Positions 23,964 to 31,413 of a stretch of 64,000 nucleotides of DNA are shown in pieces. Positions within the stretch are counted from its first letter, which is position 1. Each line of letters starts with the position of its first letter. The notes under the pieces were generated by a model. That model made no database searches and had not been told where the DNA came from. It worked only from the letters and a program-made list of their open reading frames with translations. The position numbers were made by a program, and so were the translations under genes. The DNA comes from Clostridia bacterium (lineage in GTDB: Bacteria > Bacillota_A > Clostridia > Oscillospirales > CAG-272): contig JAGBRZ010000051.1 of NCBI GenBank assembly GCA_017632155.1, forward strand, positions 1-64,000. Reading direction: 5' to 3'.

Positions 23964-24737
23964 TTACTGCGCGGGAAGACCATCGGTTGCCCAGCTGAGT
24001 TGGAGCTCGCCCCACTGGCCAAAATAAGCCTTGAAAGCATCGTGAGCATTTTCAAATCCCTGTTTCTGAATAGCGTATGCGTTTACGTAGATCATTACGG
24101 GATTGGTATCTACCCACTCAATGGGGGTAACTTCGCCATTGTCAACGATGTAGAGTTTACCTTCGGGGTCAACGTCAACGTGAGCATCCATATAAACCTG
24201 GGTAAGACCGATAGTGGTCTCATCGCCGGCTGCAAGAGGACCGTTATAAAGAACAACGTATACGTTATAAAGGATACCGTATTGATCATAAGCCTGTGTC
24301 ATATAAATACCATTATCACCCACAGGATTGTAATCGGGGATCCAGCACTGCTCCTCGGGGGTAGGTGTAGTCTGACCCTGCGCCCAATAAGCCTTGTTAT
24401 CCTGATAGCCAAGCCAGTTAGCACCAGCGTGGTTTACATGAAGAACATTCTTAGATGCATCTTTGGGAGTATCAAGGGACGCGGGGATAGCATAGGTGTA
24501 CCAAACCCAAGCATCGTTGGTGCCGACGTTTTCAATGGTAACGTCCTTGTTGATCTTCCAACCGGGCATAAGCTGAGAATCCTGCTCGAAAACTTCATTC
24601 AGCACGATGTCAACGTTGCCTACAGTAAAGGTGTTTGTCTGTTCGTCACGGTCGGTCATATATGCAAGAGTAACGCCAACGGAAAGAACGGCGATCAGCA
24701 TAACAGCCAATGTGATGATCAATATTTTCTTTTTCAT
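23964..24737 (-). CDS. TasA/camelysin-like secreted protein (6th), HVNHAG subgroup
   Basis: A 257-residue protein; the signal peptide ends VTLA before YMTDRDEQTNTFTVGNVDI. MPGWKINKDVTIENVG precedes the first core repeat, then VWYTY, the LHVNHAGANWLGYQ motif, YWAQGQT and TPEEQCWIPDY, as in 22494-23198. It has a single Cys in that motif. The tail is AYAIQKQGFENAHDAFKAYF. It differs from its sister by a short insertion after the LD in VPVALD/IPASLD and a longer loop before YNVY. Extracellular and probably a fibre or matrix subunit. Confidence 0.85.
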   Translation of the reverse strand: MKKKILIITLAVMLIAVLSVGVTLAYMTDRDEQTNTFTVGNVDIVLNEVFEQDSQLMPGWKINKDVTIENVGTNDAWVWYTYAIPASLDTPKDASKNVLHVNHAGANWLGYQDNKAYWAQGQTTPTPEEQCWIPDYNPVGDNGIYMTQAYDQYGILYNVYVVLYNGPLAAGDETTIGLTQVYMDAHVDVDPEGKLYIVDNGEVTPIEWVDTNPVMIYVNAYAIQKQGFENAHDAFKAYFGQWGELQLSWATDGLPAQ

Positions 24738-24771
24738 TGTGTTAATTCCTTTCAGTTAACTATTTCGGGAA

Positions 24772-25710
24772 TTAATCCTGGTCAAGAACCTGCTCGAGCC
24801 AGGTATATGCGGTAGCTTTGGTTACATCGCCGAAAGCGGTGTCAAGCGCGCGGGTTGCATTTTCATAACCGTTAGTAGAATTTACAAAACCGTTGGTCTG
24901 AGTTGCCTGAGAAAGAACAAGGATATCATACTTGCCGTTCTTGTTACCGTCAAGAGCTTCAACAGTGCCGTTTTCTGCCATACTGCTCAAATAAACCTGA
25001 AGAAGGCTGGGATAGGAGATAGTATTGGGCGCAAGAACACCTTCTTCTACGGTTCCGTGCTTGGAGCCTGCACCGAGATATGTAGCGCACTTGACATAGT
25101 AGGTGCTATTACCGATTGTTACACTTCCTATATTTTCCCACTGCCAATGTCCCTTGCCATTTGCTTCATTGGGGTTCTTATCACGATTAAGTCCAATATA
25201 CTTTTCGAAATCGGCATCGCTCACGGAGCCCTGCTCAAATGCGAAGATAGTGCGAACGTATGCATCGGACTTACCGGTATTCTTTACAAATACAAACTTA
25301 TCAACAACGTTCTTGCAGCTATCGTCAAAGAGCTGATTGGAACCGGGGGCACCGATCTGACCCCAAGACTGCTGGTGTCTATCGCCCTTGGTGCCAACAC
25401 GGCCATCCCAATCGATTGTGCCGTCCAGGAATACTGCGGGGTAAAGGGGCTTATCCTGAGTAAAGGGCTGGATTTCATCGGGAGTATAGCCGTACTTATC
25501 GGTCTCGCCGGTGGAAACCCATTCAAAGATGCCATCTTTGTCTTCATCCTGCAAAAGGCGCTCATACTCAAGCTGTTCGATGTCGACTTTGCCCATTTCC
25601 ATTACGTTAACAGCATCATCGGTATCGGTGAGATATGCAAGAGACATACTTGCAATAGCGGTAACAAGCATTATAGCTGCAATAGCAACTGCCAAAATTT
25701 TCTTTTTCAT
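24772..25710 (-). CDS. TasA/camelysin-like secreted protein (5th), longest of array
   Basis: A 312-residue protein; the signal peptide ends MSLA before YLTDTDDAVNVMEMGKVDI. It is the longest TasA-like member, with a loop of about 50 residues before the KNTGKSDAYVRTI core strand. It shares DKFVFVKNTG, AYVRTI and KYDILVLSQATQTNGF with the next paralogue (25726-26523), so these two form a second subgroup. A TDTD/DKDG-like acidic stretch (DEDKDGIFEW) near residue 60 could bind calcium. The tail ends NATRALDTAFGD. Confidence 0.85.
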   Translation of the reverse strand: MKKKILAVAIAAIMLVTAIASMSLAYLTDTDDAVNVMEMGKVDIEQLEYERLLQDEDKDGIFEWVSTGETDKYGYTPDEIQPFTQDKPLYPAVFLDGTIDWDGRVGTKGDRHQQSWGQIGAPGSNQLFDDSCKNVVDKFVFVKNTGKSDAYVRTIFAFEQGSVSDADFEKYIGLNRDKNPNEANGKGHWQWENIGSVTIGNSTYYVKCATYLGAGSKHGTVEEGVLAPNTISYPSLLQVYLSSMAENGTVEALDGNKNGKYDILVLSQATQTNGFVNSTNGYENATRALDTAFGDVTKATAYTWLEQVLDQD

Positions 25711-25725
25711 AATATAAACTCCTTA

Positions 25726-26523
25726 TTAATTGCCCGCGATCGTGTTGTCATTCGCGGTAGTTTTTGGGGTTGTAGTAGAAAGCCATTCGATGAGTTTAGA
25801 ATCCTCAACAGTTGCAAGATCGCCGAAGGCTGCGTTGAGAGCCTGATCAGCATTCTCGAAGCCTGCCGTCTGAACAGCCTGGGAGAGAACAAGAATGTCA
25901 TATTTTGCACCAATGTACTGGAAGAACTCATTTCCGGCCTCGGGGGAGAGGAAAATCTGACGGAGAGAGCTTTCCGTAGTTTCATTAGGCTGAATCTTAC
26001 CGTCACCGCTTGTGCCCTTATATGTATAAGCACAAATAGCATATTCAACACCGTCAATGGTTACATAGCGATTAATGAAGTCAAAACTACCGTTAATACA
26101 GAGGTAGCGATCCCAAAGGTCAGCAACAAGAGTATCAGTGTTGGGAGCATAGTGGCGCTGGGTCTCAAAAGCAATAATGGTTCTGATATACGCCTCTTCG
26201 GAACCGGTGTTTGTAACACTTACAAATTTGTCGATCTCATTGTTCACAGATTCACCCCAAACATTAATCTTGGCGCCATTGGTGTCATCAATTTCGAGAT
26301 CCTTGGTAAGAGCGCCTGTGGGATATACTGCAGGAAGAAGCTTGAGGTTATCTTCGTACGCAGTACCGTCACGCTTGGTTTCGTTCTGTACGATTTTAAC
26401 ATTACCGACAGTCATCGTGTTTTTATCGTAATCAGAGTCCTGGAGGTACGCAAGAGATACGCTTGCAACAGCGGTTACAACCATGATAGCTGCGATTGCG
26501 AGTGCAAGAATTTTCTTTTTCAT
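25726..26523 (-). CDS. TasA/camelysin-like secreted protein (4th of array)
   Basis: A 265-residue protein starting at ATG 26523, which has AAAGGA at 10 nt; an in-frame extension to 26643 overlaps the preceding gene and would hide the signal peptide, so it is rejected. The signal peptide ends VSLA before YLQDSDYDKNTMTVGNVKI. Core strands DKFVSVTNTG and AYIRTIIAFE and the segment KYDILVLSQAVQTAGFENA pair it with the gene before. It is separated from that gene by 15 bp. Confidence 0.85.
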   Translation of the reverse strand: MKKKILALAIAAIMVVTAVASVSLAYLQDSDYDKNTMTVGNVKIVQNETKRDGTAYEDNLKLLPAVYPTGALTKDLEIDDTNGAKINVWGESVNNEIDKFVSVTNTGSEEAYIRTIIAFETQRHYAPNTDTLVADLWDRYLCINGSFDFINRYVTIDGVEYAICAYTYKGTSGDGKIQPNETTESSLRQIFLSPEAGNEFFQYIGAKYDILVLSQAVQTAGFENADQALNAAFGDLATVEDSKLIEWLSTTTPKTTANDNTIAGN

Positions 26524-26560
26524 AGTAGTGCGTCCTTTCTTAGTTGGTTCATATTGTGAG

Positions 26561-27145
26561 TTAAGGGTTAACCGCAGATACTTTCTGCCAACCAGTGATT
26601 TCTGTAAATCCTTCAGTCTGAATTGCGTATGCAGTATAAACAAGTTCAGGAAGAGCGGTTACTCCATCAAATGTATCTTTCTTTACAGTATCGCCATTAA
26701 TAGTAATGATATTACCTTCAAGCAATTCCCAACGAACAAGGGTATCAGTTGCTTTTACAGTACGATACCAAACATTAGAAGGAATATTGGTTCCATCGCC
26801 CTGTGTCCAACCATTATCCTGAGTAAGGGTAGAAACATAATTTATATATGTATTGCTGTTGTTTTTTTCTTCGAACTTTACATAAAGATAAATATCAACA
26901 TTAGTTTCTGGTCTCAAAACTTCTACAACAGGATCCTTCGAATACTCTTTTCCAGGAATCATCTGTGCAGACCACGTAGTTCCATTATTAGGAGTTTCGG
27001 TCAATGTAATGCCTAAATCACCCACTGTGAAAGTATTAGTAATTGTTTCGGTAGACTGGAACAGCCAAGCAATAGAACCTCCAACCGCTACAAGAAGAGC
27101 AAGAGAAAGCGCTACGATAGAAGCGAGAAGTATTTTCTTTTTCAT
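26561..27145 (-). CDS. TasA/camelysin-like secreted protein (3rd of array)
   Basis: A 194-residue protein. The signal peptide ends GSIA before WLFQSTETITNTFTVGDLGITLTE. MIPGKEYSKDPVVEV leads into a YLYVKFEEKN core strand. The tail is AYAIQTEGFTEI. The mature N terminus begins with Trp rather than Tyr, as in its neighbour at 27166. At this end of the array the proteins are shorter and closer to a minimal TasA domain. Confidence 0.85.
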   Translation of the reverse strand: MKKKILLASIVALSLALLVAVGGSIAWLFQSTETITNTFTVGDLGITLTETPNNGTTWSAQMIPGKEYSKDPVVEVLRPETNVDIYLYVKFEEKNNSNTYINYVSTLTQDNGWTQGDGTNIPSNVWYRTVKATDTLVRWELLEGNIITINGDTVKKDTFDGVTALPELVYTAYAIQTEGFTEITGWQKVSAVNP

Positions 27146-27165
27146 GATTAAATCTCCTTTTCTAA

Positions 27166-27807
27166 TTAGTTGGTCTCAGTAGAAGAGCCAAAGGTTGCAG
27201 TCCATGCGGCTTCTGCGTTAGCAAAGCTGGTGGAAGTCTGTACTGCATAAGCCGTAATAGTAATAGAGCGAGCGGACCAAGTGCCAATATTATCTCTTGT
27301 AACAACATCGCCATTAATAATGAAATACTCGAAAACATCAAGGTCTACTTGAGCCTGACGTGCATCTACTTCATATCCGTTTGCATTTACTGTGTCACCT
27401 GTTCCAATGTAATACCAAATGTTGGAGCCGGAGATCCGCTTCCAACCTTTTGCAATCATCTGATTCTCGATAGTAACATTATCAATGATTTCCGCAAGGG
27501 GGTTAACTACCTCAACATAAACATAGCAAGGTTCGCTTTCTTTCTGAACATGTACCGTGGGGTCTTTTATATAAGTTCTACCCGGTACAAGCTTGTATTC
27601 GTTACCTACAGTAGTAACTCCGTTGGGATTCTGACCATACTCATCAACTTCAGACTCGTCAAGAGTAATATTAACCTTACCTGCGGTAAATGTATTTGTT
27701 ACGGTCTGAGTACTGGAAACAAGCCATGCAAGAGATACGCTTGCAAAAGCAACGAGGGCCAGAGAAAGAGCTATAACTGCAATAACAAGTTTTTTAGTTG
27801 TATTCAT
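27166..27807 (-). CDS. TasA/camelysin-like secreted protein (2nd of array)
   Basis: A 213-residue protein. The signal peptide ends VSLA before WLVSSTQTVTNTFTAGKVNITLDE. It shares DESEVDEYGQ, GNEYKLVPG and KDPTVHV with the first member at 27827 (there DESVVSEYG, GNQYKLIPG, KDPTITV), making a third subgroup. The tail is AYAVQTSTSFANAEAAW. Spacing to its neighbours is about 20 bp on both sides. Confidence 0.85.
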   Translation of the reverse strand: MNTTKKLVIAVIALSLALVAFASVSLAWLVSSTQTVTNTFTAGKVNITLDESEVDEYGQNPNGVTTVGNEYKLVPGRTYIKDPTVHVQKESEPCYVYVEVVNPLAEIIDNVTIENQMIAKGWKRISGSNIWYYIGTGDTVNANGYEVDARQAQVDLDVFEYFIINGDVVTRDNIGTWSARSITITAYAVQTSTSFANAEAAWTATFGSSTETN

Positions 27808-27826
27808 TATGCTTTTCTCCTATCTA

Positions 27827-28405
27827 TTAGTTATTATTGGTCCAAGTAGCTGGAGCTGCTGCCCACGCCAATGCAGCGGTAGTAAAGCCGTCAGCCTGAA
27901 TTGCATATGCGGTTACGTTAATAGATGCACTTTTATAAGCATCGGGATCAGCATTACCAGCAAAAGTAAATTCTTCAAACAGAGTAGCTGTGTCACCAAC
28001 ATTCATCTTAGTGTTGTACGCATATACAAGGCTACCATCTGTTGTAGTCATCTGTGTCCAACCTTCGTTGATTGTAATAGCACTTGCTTCGCCCAATCCA
28101 TCATCGAGTTTGGCAAATACCCAACACTCTTCACTACCGGTTTCAACAGTAATGGTGGGATCCTTGTCATAAGTATGACCGGGAATAAGCTTATACTGGT
28201 TACCGGTTTTGGTTCGCTCAGAAGTAGCAACACCATATTCGCTAACTACCGATTCATCAAGTGAAATAACAACCTGACCAACAGTAAAGGTGTTCTGTAC
28301 GGTTTGTGTGGTGTAAGTCAGATACGCCATAGTTGCCATTACAGTACTTACAACAAGCAGGACTGCGCTGAGTGCGAGGAGTAGTGCTTTAGTTCTTGTT
28401 TTCAT
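27827..28405 (-). CDS. TasA/camelysin-like secreted protein (1st of array, next to sipW)
   Basis: A 192-residue protein; the signal peptide ends ATMA before YLTYTTQTVQNTFTVGQVVISLDE. It has the minimal TasA-type layout: first strand, GNQYKLIPGHTYDKDP, a CWVFAKL core strand, short loops, and the tail AYAIQADGFTTAALAW. In Bacillus the gene beside sipW is the major fibre protein tasA, so this is the best candidate for a main subunit, but several others are equally good by sequence. The gap to sipW is 55 bp. Confidence 0.85.
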   Translation of the reverse strand: MKTRTKALLLALSAVLLVVSTVMATMAYLTYTTQTVQNTFTVGQVVISLDESVVSEYGVATSERTKTGNQYKLIPGHTYDKDPTITVETGSEECWVFAKLDDGLGEASAITINEGWTQMTTTDGSLVYAYNTKMNVGDTATLFEEFTFAGNADPDAYKSASINVTAYAIQADGFTTAALAWAAAPATWTNNN

Positions 28406-28460
28406 AACAAAAACCTCCTTATTTTGATTTAGTAATTGAATTTATGTTAAAAGGGATCAA

Positions 28461-29060
28461 TTAGCCCTCTTTGTTTTCGCCGTTTTGCGGGCTTTCGGTC
28501 TTCTCGCCATCTTCGGCGGGAGCGGTCTCTTTCTCCTTTTCCGTTTTATCTGTCTTTGCGAAGATGTCGGGCAGGAAGGCGAGAGCCAGGATTATTGCAC
28601 CGACCGCAAGCGCGATATACATGCCGGGCGGGTGCTGTACGTAATATGCGACGTAACCGAGGAAGGGAATCTTGAATATGGGTTTGCCGATAAGGTTTTT
28701 GAAGTGTACGGGCGGGTCCTCGGTATAGATCTTCTCTCCCGTGGTCTCGTCGATATTGAAGTTCGCGTCGCCGCGCGTGTAAAAATGCTGATTCTCTGCA
28801 TCTATTGCAATTACACGGTGGGTTGCGGGCATATCATTTGAGAGCACAAAGGTGATTACGTCGCCGACCTTTACCTCCGCAGGGTCCACTTCCTTGACGT
28901 AGATAAGCGCTCCGACGGGGTATTCAGGCTCCATCGATCCCGATATGACCGAGTATACCTGCACTCCCACAAGGCGCATGCCTACGAGCAAGACCGCGAA
29001 TATCACAACGATCACTACTATCACCGTCGTTATGACATTCCAAATTTTCTTAAAATTCAA
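28461..29060 (-). CDS. sipW: SipW-type (ER-like) signal peptidase I
   Basis: A 199-residue membrane protease. The start is TTG 29060, with GAGGA 6 nt upstream and no better in-frame ATG. One N-terminal membrane helix (about 9-30) leads to SGSMEP with the catalytic Ser42; the general base is His81 in ATHRV instead of the Lys of ordinary bacterial signal peptidases, the mark of the SipW/Sec11 type; GDAN follows, and a second membrane helix is at about 145-165. The C-terminal 35 residues are a charged Glu/Lys tail. SipW-type enzymes cleave TasA-like precursors, and this gene heads a run of ten of them, so the substrates are very probably the downstream products. Confidence 0.93.
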   Translation of the reverse strand: MNFKKIWNVITTVIVVIVVIFAVLLVGMRLVGVQVYSVISGSMEPEYPVGALIYVKEVDPAEVKVGDVITFVLSNDMPATHRVIAIDAENQHFYTRGDANFNIDETTGEKIYTEDPPVHFKNLIGKPIFKIPFLGYVAYYVQHPPGMYIALAVGAIILALAFLPDIFAKTDKTEKEKETAPAEDGEKTESPQNGENKEG

Positions 29061-29170
29061 TCTTTTTCCTCACTCCTTTTGTTGCCAAAAACTATTGGTA
29101 ATCGTTAGAAAATCACACAACTTTTACCATTTTTTGGGAAATATTATAAATATGTAGTTTGGTATCTATC

Positions 29171-29199
29171 ATTATATCACGTTTTATTCACAAATGCAA
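29171..29199 (-). promoter_or_regulatory. Promoter of the sipW/TasA-like operon
   Basis: Minus strand TTGCAT, 17 bp, perfect TATAAT. It leaves a leader of about 105 nt before sipW that is AT-rich and without clear structure. The gap 29061-29401 holds this promoter, the HTH gene promoter and two dyads. Confidence 0.65.
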
Positions 29200-29287
29200 G
29201 GCTTTTTGCAAAAAAGTTTTAACAAAATGATTATATTTTTTGTGAGTTGTGCCAATCGCAAATTGCAAGCACCACATATGGAAAAAT

Positions 29288-29340
29288 ATTGAGCTCAATT
29301 TACATTTTTTTACACAAATATATACTTGTTTAAGTATATA
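29288..29340. promoter_or_regulatory. Dyad operators between sipW and HTH gene
   Basis: A 12-bp palindrome ATTGAGCTCAAT (29288-29299) and an inverted repeat TATATACTT-gttt-AAGTATATA (29319-29340) lie between the two divergent promoters. Such dyads fit binding by the small HTH protein encoded next to them. Confidence 0.5.
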
Positions 29341-29354
29341 CTTTATTGAGGAGA

Positions 29355-29383
29355 TTGTCAATTAGGTATATATCTATTAAAAT
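29355..29383 (+). promoter_or_regulatory. Promoter of small HTH gene
   Basis: TTGTCA, 17 bp, TAAAAT, ending 18 bp before the start codon. Confidence 0.6.
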
Positions 29384-29401
29384 ATATATTGAGGTGATGC
29401 T

Positions 29402-29605
29402 ATGATAACCCTAACACTGGAAAAACTGCTTGACCAAAAGAAGATCACGCGCTATGAGCTTGCCAAGCGCACGGGGATCAAATTTCAGATAATTGACAAT
29501 TACTATAAAAACCGGGTAGTGCGCTACGACAGCTACATTCTTGACAAAATATGCGCGGCGCTCGACTGCGGCATTGAGGATATTATTGAATACAGGAAGG
29601 AATAA
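29402..29605 (+). CDS. Small Cro/CI-type HTH regulator
   Basis: A 67-residue protein that is almost entirely one helix-turn-helix domain (YELAKRTGIKFQIIDNYYKNRV), of the YozG-like short type ending in CALDCGIEDIIEY. GAGGTG lies 5 nt before ATG 29402. It is divergent from the sipW operon, with dyad sequences between, so it is the best candidate regulator of the TasA-like array and of itself; this is inference from position. A bidirectional terminator follows. Confidence 0.85.
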   Translation: MITLTLEKLLDQKKITRYELAKRTGIKFQIIDNYYKNRVVRYDSYILDKICAALDCGIEDIIEYRKE

Positions 29606-29630
29606 AAAAGATGGCTTGCGCCATCTTTTT
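29605..29630. terminator. Bidirectional terminator
   Basis: 11-bp stem AAAAAGATGGC with its complement around a TTGC loop; serves the small HTH gene and the convergent fusion gene. Confidence 0.9.
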
Positions 29631-31411
29631 TATTTATATGCTATTTTCATTGCATCCTCGATCAGCTCTGCCCAGATCTTCATGCCGTCGGCGTTAGGGT
29701 GGAGCTTGCCGTCGCAGGTATATTTTGCGTAACTCGTGCGGCTCATTCGGCTTTCGGTGAGGCGGACGACGTGCGCGCCGTAATGCGCGGCGCATTGCTC
29801 GATGATCTCGTTGTATTTGATGAGCAATTCGCTCTTCTCTTCCGTGCGCCACGCCATATTAAATAGGAAGACTTTTGCGTTCGGATAGCGTTTTGTGATC
29901 TTCCGGAGCATCACGGCGTAGCCCTCGGCAAAGGTTGAGGGAACGAAGCCTTCGGCTTCCGTGCGAGTGAATAGGTCATCCGTAACCTCGCCCGCGGGGC
30001 GTTCCTTTGTGAAATCGTTGTTGCCCATAAAGGAAACGATCAGGTCGGGCTCGGTGCCGTCGGGACGATGGAGCTCGGTCGGGCGTGTCCTCCATCCCGC
30101 GGCAGCGGGATTGTCATCAAGAATTTTCGAGCCGCTCCAGGAATTGTTGACACAGAGGGTCATTTCGTACTTATCGATCAGCCTGCCCCAGAAGGTTTCA
30201 CCGACCGTCAGATCGCGGCACTTGACGTTTTCGGATTCGGGCGTGCCGTAATATTGCTTATTTTCGCCGATGGTGGGGTTGTGCTCGGTGTTGTTTGAAT
30301 ACCCGTCATAAGTGCACATACTCGCGCCGAAGACGGAGAGTTTCTTTCCTTTTAATATATTATACAGCATATCGTTGATTTGCATATACAACTTCGGCGC
30401 ATCAAGATCTTCTCTTGCACCGGGGACACGTTTTTCGGTTATGACGAGAGCGTTTTCACGCTTCAGCGCGTAGAGGATCTGATAGGTGAGTGCCGCGGTG
30501 GGTTTGCAGTCGGCTTTCGGGAAAAGCGGAGCGACCTCGCGGCAGAGCTCGGAGAAGTTTTTTTCTGCAGTCGAAAGTACCTCGCGCACCTTCGCGTAAG
30601 CCTTGGCGATCAGGGCGGCATCTATCGGTGCGATGCTTGCGGGGCGTTTTTTGTATTTTGTCGCCTCAAAACGATCGGCAAACACTCTTCCAGACGAGCC
30701 TGCGGGGAGAAGTATCGGCTCGCCCACGTCCTCGGGAAACGCGAGAGGTGTCGAGGCAAGATATGCGCCGTGCTCGGCGAAGGCAAGGAACATCGGCATA
30801 TTTATTCTTGAAAACGCGATCGAATCGGGTTCGGAGAGATTCAGAAGCAGACCGACGATCTCGCTTGGCATCTCACAGAACGCCGCCTCCATAGCCGCGA
30901 CAGAATCCATACCGCTGACCAAATTTCGCAAAATGAGCTGGCACATGGTATCGCTCATATGAACCGCGCTTCCGTCAGCGAGTGTGGGATAGCGTTTGGT
31001 TTCAACGCCGAAGGTGCGTGAGAGGTAGGTGTACCCCTCTTCGGCAAGGCGCAGGGTGAGGTCGGAGAATTCGGAGAGTCTTTCGGCAAAGCAACCGAGC
31101 GAGCCGTTTGCGACGTAGGCAATTCGAGCCTCGCCATCACGCAAGCCGATAAAGGGGTGCGCCCATTCGTCGCCGCCGCCCGATCTCGACCGCGAATGCG
31201 CGATTCCGATATTGCCCGGGCATTCTATCGCGTGAGTGGTGCCGACAAGGCGAGTGACATCGCCCGTCAGCTTTTCGCTGAATATTTTGCCCTCGCACAT
31301 AGTGGCGAGTCCGCTGTAATAACCGCCCGCAAATCCTTCCTCGCGGCGGAGCATTTCCATAATTATCGGTGCGGCTCTGCGCGAGCCGACGTAACCTGCA
31401 ATATTACACAT
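29630..31411 (-). CDS. Fusion of class II glutamine amidotransferase-like domain and SGNH/GDSL hydrolase
   Basis: A 593-residue protein. It begins MCNIAGYVG, with Cys2 as the expected N-terminal nucleophile of Ntn glutamine amidotransferases, and continues with GNIGIAHSRSRSGG, the counterpart of the IGHTRWAT strand; this half runs to about 300. A helical linker follows. From about 350 is an SGNH hydrolase: block I FGASMCTYDGYSN (Ser about 361, with Ala in place of the usual Asp), Gly at SWSGS, Asn in MGNNDF, and DGKLHPN with the Asp/His pair near 570. Parts are each plausible, the join is unusual. The two activities could release ammonia and then cleave an ester, but the reaction is unknown. 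It follows a transporter gene by 2 bp. Confidence 0.8.
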   Translation of the reverse strand: MCNIAGYVGSRRAAPIIMEMLRREEGFAGGYYSGLATMCEGKIFSEKLTGDVTRLVGTTHAIECPGNIGIAHSRSRSGGGDEWAHPFIGLRDGEARIAYVANGSLGCFAERLSEFSDLTLRLAEEGYTYLSRTFGVETKRYPTLADGSAVHMSDTMCQLILRNLVSGMDSVAAMEAAFCEMPSEIVGLLLNLSEPDSIAFSRINMPMFLAFAEHGAYLASTPLAFPEDVGEPILLPAGSSGRVFADRFEATKYKKRPASIAPIDAALIAKAYAKVREVLSTAEKNFSELCREVAPLFPKADCKPTAALTYQILYALKRENALVITEKRVPGAREDLDAPKLYMQINDMLYNILKGKKLSVFGASMCTYDGYSNNTEHNPTIGENKQYYGTPESENVKCRDLTVGETFWGRLIDKYEMTLCVNNSWSGSKILDDNPAAAGWRTRPTELHRPDGTEPDLIVSFMGNNDFTKERPAGEVTDDLFTRTEAEGFVPSTFAEGYAVMLRKITKRYPNAKVFLFNMAWRTEEKSELLIKYNEIIEQCAAHYGAHVVRLTESRMSRTSYAKYTCDGKLHPNADGMKIWAELIEDAMKIAYK

Positions 31412-31413
31412 TT

